Both the position numbers and the translations under genes were made by a program. 64,000 bases of DNA, taken from NCBI GenBank assembly GCA_002402965.1, contig DHGW01000014.1, positions 1 through 64,000 on the forward strand, in the 5' to 3' direction. Positions 41,777 through 50,311 of the stretch are shown in pieces. A model generated the notes under the pieces. That model was not told where the DNA came from and made no database searches. It saw nothing but the letters and a program-made list of their open reading frames with translations. Every line of letters starts with the position of its first letter. Positions within the stretch are counted from its first letter, which is position 1. Source of the stretch: Bacteroidales bacterium UBA4788 (GTDB lineage Bacteria; Bacteroidota; Bacteroidia; Bacteroidales; VadinHA17).

Positions 41777-42506
41777 CATCACCTCGAGAAAGAAGAAACT
41801 TGTTGCCCGGCTGATTGACCCTGACAATGCAGGAGAGGAAGCACTTACCGTTGCTGCCGGACACGCTTCGGCAGCGGGGGTCGACCTCTTCCTTGCCGGG
41901 GGCAGTCTGACAAGCGTGCCGGTGGAGGGGGTCATCAGGCGGCTGAAGCAACTCTCATCCATCCCTGTCGTACTATTCCCCGGCAATCTGGCGCAACTTA
42001 CTGCTGAAGCTGATGCCGTCTTCCTGTTGTCTCTCATCAGCGGCCGCAATCCCGAGTTGCTCATTGGCAACCATGTCGTTGCGGCACCTTTGCTTAAAGG
42101 AATAAGGGAGAGGGTTATACCGGTAGGCTATATGCTTATCAGCTGTGGCGGGGGCACCTCCGTGGAGTACATGAGTCAGACCTCACCCATCCCGTCCGGC
42201 AAGAATGATATTGCCGTGGCTACAGCCCTTGCCGGTGAGATGCTGGGCATGAAGGCCATTTACCTGGAGGGAGGCAGCGGCGCCGCGAGACCGGTAAACC
42301 CGGCAATGATCAGGGCTGTGAGGGAAGTGATAACCATCCCGCTCATTACAGGAGGCGGGCTTGACACAGCTGAAAAGGTTGAACAGGCCTTTGAGGCAGG
42401 GGCCGACATGGTTGTGATCGGCAATGGCTGTGAACAGGATCCCACTCTGATCACCGCAGCATGCCGGGTAAGGGACCGGTATAACAATCCGGCAAGGAGT
42501 ATCTGA
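41766..42506 (+). CDS. Geranylgeranylglyceryl/heptaprenylglyceryl phosphate synthase (PcrB/GGGPS family)
   Basis: 246 residues from ATG 41766, overlapping the previous stop by 11 bases. TIM-barrel enzyme that joins a polyprenyl diphosphate to sn-glycerol-1-phosphate, the ether-lipid step known from Archaea and some bacteria. KKLVARLIDPDNAGEEALTV, VDLFLAGGSLTSVPVEGVIR, YLEGGSGAARPVNPAMIRAV and TGGGLDTAEKVEQAFEAGAD bind the glycerol phosphate. It fits the group II (larger) Bacteroidota form; product chain length cannot be read here. Confidence 0.92.
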   Translation: MRIDITSRKKKLVARLIDPDNAGEEALTVAAGHASAAGVDLFLAGGSLTSVPVEGVIRRLKQLSSIPVVLFPGNLAQLTAEADAVFLLSLISGRNPELLIGNHVVAAPLLKGIRERVIPVGYMLISCGGGTSVEYMSQTSPIPSGKNDIAVATALAGEMLGMKAIYLEGGSGAARPVNPAMIRAVREVITIPLITGGGLDTAEKVEQAFEAGADMVVIGNGCEQDPTLITAACRVRDRYNNPARSI

Positions 42507-42618
42507 TTAAAAGTGCAATAAGCTTTGCACAGGCAGATAGCTATTCACCAGCTGACTGATCAAAAATCTGTGGTAATTAATAAAATCACCCGCCGGTCGC
42601 GGATCAGTGGCGCGGCAT

Positions 42619-44268
42619 CTACCTGAACAGTTCGTGGAGAGGTTCGCCGCTGGCGGCATTTGGCATAGGGACCTTGCACAGCACCGAGAGGGTGGTGGCA
42701 ATATCCCTTGTGCTGACGCTGCGGGTGACGGAAGCCTTGCTGGCGGTCCATCCGAACCATATCAGCGGCACATGGCAGTCATACTCCCACGGCGAGTTAT
42801 GGCCTGTTACATTGTCGGTCTTCTCAACCCATCCCGGATTCAGGGCAATCATCACATCGCCTGAGCGCTGCTGGCTGTAGCTGTTGCTCATCTTCCGCAA
42901 AAGACCTCCGGCAAAGTCGCTCATCTCAAATGACGATGTGGGAGCAGCTGATGCAATGCCTGAGAACTGCACCATGAAACGTGCCACCTTTTTTTGCATA
43001 TCCTCCAGGTTGATATTGGCATCTTCAATCAGCGCCCGGTTGAGGAAGATCTGGCTGTCATAGAAACCCTTCACCCAGTCTCCCTTCCCGTAGACGGCGT
43101 TGAGATAGCTGCGGAGCAGCTGGAGCGACTGGTTGAGCATGAAGTAGCCTGAAGGAACCCTGCTCTGCTTAAGAACGGCAGGTATCTCCGAAACCCCGTG
43201 TGCAGATACAAAATAAACAAGTACATTTTTCTTGCCCAGTGACTTGTCAATCTTATCAAGAAGTTTCCCGATGTTCCTGTCGAGCCTGACGAGCGCGTCT
43301 GCAACTTCCACCGATGAGGGTCCGAACCGGTGACCGGCATAGTCGGTAGCCGAATATGTAACAGCAAGAAAATCAGTTATATCATCCTGACCCAGCTGCT
43401 CATTGTCTATCAGTCTGAGGGCCAGTTCGGTGGTGAAGTCATCGGCAAACGGTGTCTCGCGCAATATGGAGTAATCCCTTGTCACATTGAGCAGTTTACC
43501 CTTTGTGGACATAGTCTTGAGGTCATAGGGGAACCATGTCTGGCCGTTCAGTCCTCTTTCCAGATCACTCGAGTCGGGCTGGCATCCGGGATAGCTGGCA
43601 GGGTCAAGGATTGGCTGCCAGGGCTGGTTGAGATACTGTCCGGGGAGGAGCATGGCATTGAGGTCCATGAGCCACAGAGGCAGTGTACTGGCATAGTAGG
43701 TGCTTGACATCCAGGTGCCGGTGCGGTCATCATACCAGAATGCACCGTCGGCGGCATGGCCTGCCGTAATGATGGCCGACATCTCGCGGATGCCTATCCC
43801 GTATACCTTGGCCCCTCCGCAGGAAGACATCTGCAGCTCATCAGAGAAGCTTGAAGAGAGTAGGTTGACGGGTGAGAAGAGCCCAGTCTCGAAGCTGCCC
43901 CCCACGGCGTTGACACTGGCATCCTGCACACAATAGATCATCTCATTATTAAAGGGGTGGAACCAGGAGTCAGAGGTTATGCCATGCGCGGAGGGCGAGG
44001 CGCCTGTGGAGATGGTTGCAAATCCCGGTCCTGCCTGGGTGGAAAGATAGTCTATCGATGCATTGCGGTAGTAGGTGCCTTCGTTGATCATCCTCTTCAG
44101 CCCGTTGGCGGGAAGAATATCCCAAATGCGTTCCAGCTGGTCATAACGCAGTTGCTCCACTACGATTCCGATAACCAGTTTTGGTTTATCGGGTGGTATG
44201 TAGGCCGACTGAGCCGATGAGTAAATAGTAATTGCCAGGAGATATATCAGTGTGGTTACCCGTTTCAT
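42619..44268 (-). CDS. PafA-like alkaline phosphatase family protein, predicted catalytically impaired
   Basis: 549 residues from ATG 44268. Signal peptide KRVTTLIYLLAITIYSSAQ. The alkaline-phosphatase/nucleotide-pyrophosphatase fold is clear (LVIGIVVEQLRYDQLERI, SATDYAGHRFGPSSVE, VYFVSAHGVSEI, TGHNSPWEYDCHVPLIW). Compared with PafA, positions line up almost residue for residue, but the key ligands differ: Glu38 for Asp38, Ala79 for the nucleophile Thr79, Ala356 for Asp352, and REM for KDR in GIGIREMSAIITAGH. Asp309, His313, His357 and His490 remain. Probably a pseudo-phosphatase or binding protein. A TATTTTTG box lies upstream. Confidence 0.85.
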   Translation of the reverse strand: MKRVTTLIYLLAITIYSSAQSAYIPPDKPKLVIGIVVEQLRYDQLERIWDILPANGLKRMINEGTYYRNASIDYLSTQAGPGFATISTGASPSAHGITSDSWFHPFNNEMIYCVQDASVNAVGGSFETGLFSPVNLLSSSFSDELQMSSCGGAKVYGIGIREMSAIITAGHAADGAFWYDDRTGTWMSSTYYASTLPLWLMDLNAMLLPGQYLNQPWQPILDPASYPGCQPDSSDLERGLNGQTWFPYDLKTMSTKGKLLNVTRDYSILRETPFADDFTTELALRLIDNEQLGQDDITDFLAVTYSATDYAGHRFGPSSVEVADALVRLDRNIGKLLDKIDKSLGKKNVLVYFVSAHGVSEIPAVLKQSRVPSGYFMLNQSLQLLRSYLNAVYGKGDWVKGFYDSQIFLNRALIEDANINLEDMQKKVARFMVQFSGIASAAPTSSFEMSDFAGGLLRKMSNSYSQQRSGDVMIALNPGWVEKTDNVTGHNSPWEYDCHVPLIWFGWTASKASVTRSVSTRDIATTLSVLCKVPMPNAASGEPLHELFR

Positions 44269-44298
44269 AGTCAAGAAGTGCTCATGTGAAATAAGTCC

Positions 44299-44306
44299 CA
44301 AAAATA
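44299..44306 (-). promoter_or_regulatory. -7 box (TATTTTTG) of the PafA-like gene
   Basis: Perfect TAnnTTTG, 30 bases before ATG 44268. It overlaps a 7-bp inverted repeat CCCAAAA/TTTTGGG (44297-44317), which may influence promoter use. Confidence 0.45.
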
Positions 44307-44357
44307 TCAGTTTTGGGCTTACCTGCAACCCGGCCGGGAAAAGATATCACCAACAGG

Positions 44358-46070
44358 TCATTCGGTTATCAACCGTTTGAAGACTGCTTTGCCCCTGACC
44401 ATCGGTCCTATGGGTTCCTTTCTGATGGAAATGATGTACAGCCCGGTAGGGAGTGAGCCGAAATCGCAGACAACAGGCAGTCCGGTCTGAGCGGTTGTGC
44501 GGTAACGTCTTATGAGGGCTCCTGTTGATGTTGTCAGTGTGACTGTCACCTCCCCGGTGACTGCTTCCGGGGGCATGAGACTGAGTCTTCCGTCGGAGGG
44601 ATTGGGCCATATCAGCAGCCCGTATCCGGGGGGATCGGGGTAGTCGGTGACTCTCTTCTGCAGTTGCACATCCCTGATGAGAAGAGGTTCACCGGATGTC
44701 AGCTCTGCCGTAAGAGTGAATGATTCATAACCGGGACAGGAGAAGGTGAGGTCCCAGGTGCCGGGAGGGAGTAGCCTGCACCAGGTTCCGGTGAGTGTAT
44801 CGGAAAAGGCATGGGATGAGTCGGCATCGTGCCCCGCAATAAATATCTTCGCGCTGAGAGGATCACCGGTCCCGGAATCAGTAACAGTGCCTCTTACCCC
44901 GGTGAGTGCCTCAGCGATATACCGCAGCAGTGACCGGTGGTTCCACTCCCACATCATTTCGAGGTTTGAGCCGGGGGTCATCTTTGTCTCATCCAGCTCT
45001 ATCGTAACCTCACGGCCCCCGAGGCTCCAGGTGACAAAATCCTGTCTTCCACCCGTGATGACGTACCATTCCCATCCCCTTGTGACACCGTTGTTGAGGT
45101 AGGTCATGTAACCGGGTTCGGAATGCAGGTGGACCGTGTCTGCGTAGCGCCGGCTTACGGAGTTGAACCATGCATCGTCGGGGTGGAGGCGTGTCCACCT
45201 GTCCCACGGGTAGTTCACCACCTCGGCGCCACTGTGCAGGTTGACGGAGAGGGCGAACCGTTTAGCTTCCAGGAAGCTGATCATGTCAAGGTTCTCCCGT
45301 TGCAGCGGCGGCGGCGGGGAGGCCTCCGGGTCAGGGAAGTTGCGGTTGAGGTCATAGCCGTTGCTGTTCGCCCTGACCGGATAGACTATCGTGTCTCCAT
45401 TGCGGTACATGCCGTCAGGATTGGCCAGCGGGTTGATCCATATCTCCAGCCCTGAGACAAGCTCAGAAGCCAGCCCGCCGCCGCCGCTGCCCGCCGCAAG
45501 GTACTCCGCCAGCCGCATCAGGAGGACAAACCCGGCGGTCTCATCACCGTGGATGGAGGAGCTGAGCATTACAGCCGGCTTCTTTTCTCCGGCACCCGTG
45601 TTGCCGGATATCTTCATTGCCAGGACAGCCCTGCCCATGAGGCTGAACCCTATTGTGTCGAGGAGGCAGACCTCCGGCCATCGCTCTGCGATCTTGTGCA
45701 TGATGGTGTCATAGTGCCTCCAGGTGGGGTATGACTGCCAGTGCATCGCCTCGGCAACAGATGAGGCTGTATAAAAGCCTTTGCGGGCTTCCGGGAAAAC
45801 AAGCTTGTACGGGATACCTGAGATGATGAATCCTTCAGCATCTCGCGGCGAGAGGCACAGACGGGCGGTGGTGCCGTCACACGATGAGACCGGAAAACGC
45901 GACGCCAGCCTGCTCATGGCATCGAATCCGGGATAACTTATGTCAACCTCAGCCTGGCCGTACAGCCTGACAGCCTCTCTTATGTCATTGCCTGCCGGAT
46001 TCTGCTGCCCGTACCCGGCCTGCCCCGTGAGCAGAATCAGGAAGAGAGGTATGACGAGGAGGTTTTTCAC
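44358..46070 (-). CDS. M14 family zinc carboxypeptidase with T9SS sorting domain
   Basis: 570 residues. Signal peptide NLLVIPLFLILLTGQAGYGQ. Peptidase M14 domain at about 110-390: zinc ligands His and Glu in SSSIHGDETAGFVLL, His in SVNLHSGAEVVNYPWD, and the catalytic Glu in VTIELDETKMTPG. A carboxypeptidase-regulatory domain follows (about 390-465, RGTVTDSGTGDPLSAKIFIA) and a type IX secretion sorting domain ends it (LIWPNPSDGRLSLMPPEAVT to TGLYIISIRKE). Secreted through the outer membrane by the T9SS, presumably to degrade extracellular peptides. Eight bases to the ychF stop on the same strand. Confidence 0.92.
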   Translation of the reverse strand: MKNLLVIPLFLILLTGQAGYGQQNPAGNDIREAVRLYGQAEVDISYPGFDAMSRLASRFPVSSCDGTTARLCLSPRDAEGFIISGIPYKLVFPEARKGFYTASSVAEAMHWQSYPTWRHYDTIMHKIAERWPEVCLLDTIGFSLMGRAVLAMKISGNTGAGEKKPAVMLSSSIHGDETAGFVLLMRLAEYLAAGSGGGGLASELVSGLEIWINPLANPDGMYRNGDTIVYPVRANSNGYDLNRNFPDPEASPPPPLQRENLDMISFLEAKRFALSVNLHSGAEVVNYPWDRWTRLHPDDAWFNSVSRRYADTVHLHSEPGYMTYLNNGVTRGWEWYVITGGRQDFVTWSLGGREVTIELDETKMTPGSNLEMMWEWNHRSLLRYIAEALTGVRGTVTDSGTGDPLSAKIFIAGHDADSSHAFSDTLTGTWCRLLPPGTWDLTFSCPGYESFTLTAELTSGEPLLIRDVQLQKRVTDYPDPPGYGLLIWPNPSDGRLSLMPPEAVTGEVTVTLTTSTGALIRRYRTTAQTGLPVVCDFGSLPTGLYIISIRKEPIGPMVRGKAVFKRLITE

Positions 46071-46078
46071 TGTATCCG

Positions 46079-47167
46079 TTAAACGTTGAACCGTATGTGC
46101 AGTATGTCGCCGTCGGCAACCACATAACTCTTCCCCTCCACCATCAGCTTGCCGGCTTCGCGGCAGGCATGCTCTGAGCCCAGCCTGATGAAGTCGTCAT
46201 ACTTCATCACCTCTGCCCTGATGAATCCTCTCTCGAGGTCAGAGTGAATGACGCCGGCAGCCTGCGGGGCGGTCATCCCCGCGGTGATGGTCCATGCCCG
46301 TATCTCCTTCGGCCCCACGGTGAAGAATGTCTGAAGGCTAAGCATCTCATATGCCGCCCTGACGAGTTTGTTGACACCCGGCTCCTTCAGTCCCGATGCC
46401 TCAAGGAACTCCATGCGGTCAGTCTCCTCGGTAAGATTGGCTATCTCGGCCTCGAGGGCGCCGGCAATCACCAGCGGTCCGGCTCCCCTGACGGTGAGGT
46501 ACTTCCTGATAGCATCAACGTATGCGTTGCCGTTCACTGCGGAGGCCTCGTCAACGTTGCAGACATATAGCACGGGTTTCATTGTCAGCAGGAAGATATC
46601 ATCAACGTATTTCTTGTCTTCAGGTTTGACCTCAAGCGAGGAGGCGTTCTGAAAACCCTCGAGATGCTCCCTGTAGAGATTCAGCACCTCGATACCGTGC
46701 TTCGCATCCTTGTCACCTGTCTTAGCAGCCCGTTCCAGCCGCTGGATCTTCTTTACTACCGACTCCACATCCTTGACCTGCAGTTCGAACTCTACGTTTT
46801 CGAGATCCCTGACCGGGTTGACTGACCCGTCAATGTGAGGCAGGTTGTCATCATCAAAGCAGCGAAGCACGTGTATGAGCGCATCAGTGTTCCTTATCTC
46901 ACCCAGCAGGCGTGCGCCGGAGCTGTCGCCCTGCCCCCTCACCAGCCCGGGGATATCGACGATATCAACGGTGGTATGGACAATGCGCTCGGTGGGCTGG
47001 AACTTTTCCAGATCATAGAGTCGCCTGTCCGGCACCTGGATGACACCGAGGTTTGCCTTGATACCCGTGCCGTATGTGTTGGTCTCACCGCGTGTGTTGG
47101 AGATACAGTTGAAAATCGTGGTCTTTCCCACGCTGGTGATACCGATAATTCCGCATTTCAATGCCAT
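46079..47167 (-). CDS. YchF/OLA1-like ATPase, divergent form
   Basis: 362 residues. P-loop ATPase of the Obg family: G1 ALKCGIIGITSVGKTTIFNC (Thr-Ser in place of the usual Pro-Asn), switch I region ETNTYGTGIKANLGVIQVPD in place of the common FPFCTIEPN, G3 DIVDIPGLVRGQGDSSG, G4 CNVDE, helical domain (about 130-205) and C-terminal TGS-like DUF933 (AWTITAGMTAPQAAGVIHSD, GKSYVVADGDILHIRFNV). YchF binds ribosomes and ATP. The altered G1 and switch I suggest a distinct paralogue. Confidence 0.9.
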   Translation of the reverse strand: MALKCGIIGITSVGKTTIFNCISNTRGETNTYGTGIKANLGVIQVPDRRLYDLEKFQPTERIVHTTVDIVDIPGLVRGQGDSSGARLLGEIRNTDALIHVLRCFDDDNLPHIDGSVNPVRDLENVEFELQVKDVESVVKKIQRLERAAKTGDKDAKHGIEVLNLYREHLEGFQNASSLEVKPEDKKYVDDIFLLTMKPVLYVCNVDEASAVNGNAYVDAIRKYLTVRGAGPLVIAGALEAEIANLTEETDRMEFLEASGLKEPGVNKLVRAAYEMLSLQTFFTVGPKEIRAWTITAGMTAPQAAGVIHSDLERGFIRAEVMKYDDFIRLGSEHACREAGKLMVEGKSYVVADGDILHIRFNV

Positions 47168-47228
47168 GTCTCTTTTTCTCTTGCTGCAAAGTTACCAAAA
47201 AGAGGCTATCGGGAGGCGTGCAGGAGGC

Positions 47229-47255
47229 GGGTCATGCACTTTTTGTTAATTTTGG
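47229..47255 (+). promoter_or_regulatory. Second ECF operon promoter with GGGTCATGCA motif
   Basis: GGGTCATGCA (47229-47238), 7 bases, TTAATTTTGG (47246-47255, a perfect TAnnTTTG). Matches the promoter at 33244-33269. The leader to ATG 47320 is about 60 bases. Confidence 0.6.
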
Positions 47256-47319
47256 GTGGAGGAGATTAAACCATTGACGCCTTCTGGCGTCTGACTGACA
47301 AACACTGCCGGACAGGTCA

Positions 47320-47862
47320 ATGTCACACTTCACTGAAGAGGATATCAGGGCAGCTCTTGCCACGGATGCCGAAAAGGCGTTCCGGATGATCATTGATACC
47401 TACGGATCAAAGCTGTACTGGCACATCCGTCGCCTGGTCATAACCCATGAAGACACCGATGATGCGCTGCAGAACACATTTATCAACGCATGGAAAAACA
47501 TTTCCTCTTTCCGTTTTGACAGTTCATTGCTGACATGGCTCTGGTCAATATCCACCAACGAAGCACTTACACTTATAAGGAAGAGGGAGAGGCATAGCAG
47601 CGTTTCGCTTGACGATGTTGAGGCGGTCCTTTCGGACTCCGCTGAAGGCAGCAGCTGGTTTGACGGCGACGAGGCGGAGGTGAAGCTGCAGAATGCCATT
47701 CTGAAGCTCCCGGAGAAACAACGTATTGTCTTCAATATGAAATACTATGACGATATGACCTACGAGGATATGAGCAGCGTGACAGGCACTTCGGTGGGGG
47801 CACTGAAGGCATCATATCACCATGCGGTTAAAAAGATTGAACAATTTTTTCAGGATAATTAA
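47320..47862 (+). CDS. ECF RNA polymerase sigma factor (second)
   Basis: 180 residues. Region 2 (about 15-90: AFRMIIDTYGSKLYWHIRRL, DTDDALQNTFINAWKNISSF, LLTWLWSISTNEALTLIRKR) and region 4 (about 122-175: LPEKQRIVFNMKYYDDMTYE, VTGTSVGALKASYHHAVKKI) are complete. It precedes a membrane anti-sigma-like protein and a small secreted protein, so the operon probably controls an envelope response. Confidence 0.95.
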   Translation: MSHFTEEDIRAALATDAEKAFRMIIDTYGSKLYWHIRRLVITHEDTDDALQNTFINAWKNISSFRFDSSLLTWLWSISTNEALTLIRKRERHSSVSLDDVEAVLSDSAEGSSWFDGDEAEVKLQNAILKLPEKQRIVFNMKYYDDMTYEDMSSVTGTSVGALKASYHHAVKKIEQFFQDN

Positions 47863-47895
47863 ACCAATGCCTGCAGCGGGCATCAAAGAAATGTC

Positions 47896-48351
47896 ATGAA
47901 ACTCAATGATGAAATAAGAAAAGGCAGTCCCTACAGGGTTCCGGAAGGCTATTTTGATTCGCTCACCGAGCGCACCATGGCCGCCATAAGGAAGCAAGAG
48001 AGCCGGAATGAGGCCGTGCAGGCTGAGGGAGCTCGCCTTAACACCACACTGATCAGGAGAATGAGACCTTTTCTGGCGCTGGCAGCTGCAATAATTGGCT
48101 TCGCTGTCATGGCGGCAGTGATGGTCAGACTGCTTGGCGCCGACCGCGCACCGGAGGGATATGTGCCCGGTACCAGCCTTTACGCTGACCTGGCGTTTGA
48201 GGAGCTGGACGCATATATGCTTGAGAATGAGCTGAGCCTGACAGAGCCTGTCACTACAGAGATGACGGAGGAAGAGATCTCTTCCGAAACCATCATTGAC
48301 TACCTGATGACGGAAGGGATTGATCTGAATGATATTTATGAACTGTTATAA
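47896..48351 (+). CDS. Probable membrane anti-sigma factor (second operon)
   Basis: 151 residues. Cytoplasmic N-terminus (about 1-55, MKLNDEIRKGSPYRVPEGYF), one membrane helix (about 57-80, FLALAAAIIGFAVMAAVMV), then an acidic periplasmic tail ending MTEGIDLNDIYELL, a common ending of small Bacteroidota anti-sigma-like proteins. No zinc motif. Function inferred from topology and position behind the ECF sigma gene. Confidence 0.7.
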   Translation: MKLNDEIRKGSPYRVPEGYFDSLTERTMAAIRKQESRNEAVQAEGARLNTTLIRRMRPFLALAAAIIGFAVMAAVMVRLLGADRAPEGYVPGTSLYADLAFEELDAYMLENELSLTEPVTTEMTEEEISSETIIDYLMTEGIDLNDIYELL

Positions 48352-48358
48352 TACGGAT

Positions 48359-48886
48359 ATGAAAAGACTGTTTTTTTCAATGATTGTCCTGGTGCTGGCA
48401 GGCGCTGCCGTTCTGAACGGTCAGGGCCAGGGATACGGACAGGGTGCGGCACAGGGCGACGGAGATAAGCTCACCGCCTACAAGATTGCCTTCTTCACCA
48501 GGAATCTTGACCTGACCACCGCTGAGGCCGAAAAATTCTGGCCGCTGTACAACGATTACTCGGCACGCAAAAGCAAACTGATGACCGACCGTCTTTCAAC
48601 GATGCGTTATGCTGCCCAGAACGAAAACAACATGACTGAAAGCGAGATCTCCGCCGCCGCAGAGAAGCTGACGCAGTCCTTTGCCGATGAGGTCAGCCTT
48701 GTGGTGTCGTTCAACGAAGGCCTGAAGAAGGTGCTGCCGCCGAAGAAGGTGATCAGGCTGTACCAGGTAGAGAACCAGTACAAGCAGCAGTTGCTGCGTG
48801 AGCTCAACCAGAGAAGGCAGGGAGCCGGGCAACCGGGCGTGCGGGGCCGTGGCGGCCAGACAGGCACCACCGGGGTGCAGCAGTAA
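48359..48886 (+). CDS. Secreted Spy/CpxP-like protein of an ECF operon
   Basis: 175 residues from ATG 48359 (the frame opens at 48329 inside the anti-sigma gene). Signal peptide KRLFFSMIVLVLAGAAVLNG, a Gln/Gly-rich stretch, then a helical body (about 45-140: TTAEAEKFWPLYNDYSARKS, SLVVSFNEGLKKVLPPKKVI) with the FWPxYxxY pattern seen in periplasmic helical proteins of such operons. The C-terminus is Arg/Gly/Gln-rich and probably disordered. Likely a periplasmic sensor or chaperone for the upstream sigma/anti-sigma pair. Confidence 0.75.
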   Translation: MKRLFFSMIVLVLAGAAVLNGQGQGYGQGAAQGDGDKLTAYKIAFFTRNLDLTTAEAEKFWPLYNDYSARKSKLMTDRLSTMRYAAQNENNMTESEISAAAEKLTQSFADEVSLVVSFNEGLKKVLPPKKVIRLYQVENQYKQQLLRELNQRRQGAGQPGVRGRGGQTGTTGVQQ

Positions 48887-48907
48887 CCGCATCCGGCAGA
48901 TGAAATA

Positions 48908-50284
48908 TCAGGAGAGCTTACCCTCCCTGATGAATGACGGGAGAGCAGAGAGTATAACAGCTGTCTGTTCTCCCGTCTTCATATTCTTTACGGTGGCCTG
49001 GCCGGAAGCTATCTCATTACTCCCGGCTATGACAACCATCGGAATCATCCGCGCATCCGCATAGGAGAACTGTTTCTTCAGCTTCACCGATTCAGGGTAG
49101 AGCTCAACGGCTATGCCCGCCTCACGGAGCGTGTCTGCTATCTGCATCAGTGTTGGCAGCTCCTCCCTCCCGAAATTGATGATGAGGGCCTCTGTTGATG
49201 AGCCAGTCTGCTCCGGGAACAGATTGAGCCGGAGCATCACGTCATAGATCCTGTCTGCGCCAAATGATACGCCAACTCCCGATACTCCTGGCAGGCCGAA
49301 GATGCCGGTGAGGTCATCATACCTCCCTCCGCCGCATATGCTGCCGAAAGGCAGGTCCGCCGCCTTCACCTCGATTATGGTACCGGTATAATAGTTCAGT
49401 CCGCGCGCCAGTGAGAGGTCAAGTTCCACAGACGGTTTAACCGGCTGCATGGCAAGGTAACCAAGCAGCTCTTCCATCTCTTCTATGCCCTTCAGTCCCG
49501 CCTCCGAACCGGCCATCACCCTCTTCAGCTCCTCGAGCTTCTCTTCGGATGAACCGCTGAGGTTTATCACCGGCTCGAGCCTGGCTATCACCTCAGAAGC
49601 TATGCCTCTCTGCATCAGCTCCTGCCTTACACCGTCCCTGCCGATCTTCTCAAGCTTGTCAATGGCTACGGTGATATCTGTTATCTGCTCACCCGCACCT
49701 GCCATTTCTGCTATACCGGCAAGTATCTTCCGGTTGTTTATTTTAACTATAATCTTGATATTCAGCTCACTGAAAACACGGTCAATGATCTGAACCAGCT
49801 CTGCCTCGTTCAGTAGAGAGTCGCTGCCAATGACATCCACATCGCACTGGAAGAACTCCCTGTATCTCCCCTTCTGGGGTTTGTCGGCCCTCCAAACGGG
49901 TTGTATCTGGTATCTGCGGAAGGGGAAGGTGATCTCGTCACGGTGCTGCACCACGTAACGTGCAAAGGGAACAGTGAGGTCATACCTGAGTCCTTTCTCG
50001 CTTATCTGCTGCGAGACCGATGAGCTGTCAGCAGCGGAGAGAGTTCCTGGTGTGACACCGGCAAGAAAGTTCCCTGAGTTAAGAATCCTGAAGATGAGCC
50101 TGTCACCCTCCTCCCCGTACTTGCCAAGCAGGGTTGAGAGGTTCTCCATTGCGGGGGTCTCTATGGGCAGGTAGCCGCAGAGCGAAAAGTTCCTGCGGAT
50201 GACGTCGAAGATGTAGTTGCGCCGCAGCATCTCCGTCGGAGAGAAGTCGCGCGTGCCCCTTGGTATGGATGGTTTCTGAAACAT
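48908..50284 (-). CDS. hisS: Histidyl-tRNA synthetase
   Basis: 458 residues. Class II synthetase: IPRGTRDFSPTEMLRRNYIF opens the catalytic core, RYDLTVPFARYVVQHRDEI is motif 2 with the histidine site, GLNYYTGTIIEVKAADLPFG and GGGRYDDLTGIFG are the HisA loop and motif 3, and the anticodon-binding domain is at about 365-458. Monocistronic; a TATTTTTG box lies 20 bases upstream in a short palindrome. Confidence 0.97.
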   Translation of the reverse strand: MFQKPSIPRGTRDFSPTEMLRRNYIFDVIRRNFSLCGYLPIETPAMENLSTLLGKYGEEGDRLIFRILNSGNFLAGVTPGTLSAADSSSVSQQISEKGLRYDLTVPFARYVVQHRDEITFPFRRYQIQPVWRADKPQKGRYREFFQCDVDVIGSDSLLNEAELVQIIDRVFSELNIKIIVKINNRKILAGIAEMAGAGEQITDITVAIDKLEKIGRDGVRQELMQRGIASEVIARLEPVINLSGSSEEKLEELKRVMAGSEAGLKGIEEMEELLGYLAMQPVKPSVELDLSLARGLNYYTGTIIEVKAADLPFGSICGGGRYDDLTGIFGLPGVSGVGVSFGADRIYDVMLRLNLFPEQTGSSTEALIINFGREELPTLMQIADTLREAGIAVELYPESVKLKKQFSYADARMIPMVVIAGSNEIASGQATVKNMKTGEQTAVILSALPSFIREGKLS

Positions 50285-50303
50285 GTCGGGTATGATTTCC
50301 CGA

Positions 50304-50311
50304 CAAAAATA
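50304..50311 (-). promoter_or_regulatory. -7 box (TATTTTTG) of hisS overlapping a palindrome
   Basis: Perfect TAnnTTTG, 20 bases before ATG 50284. TGTCGGG (50284-50290) and CCCGACA (50299-50305) form a 7-bp inverted repeat over the start codon, predicted transcription start and -7 box. Confidence 0.5.
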
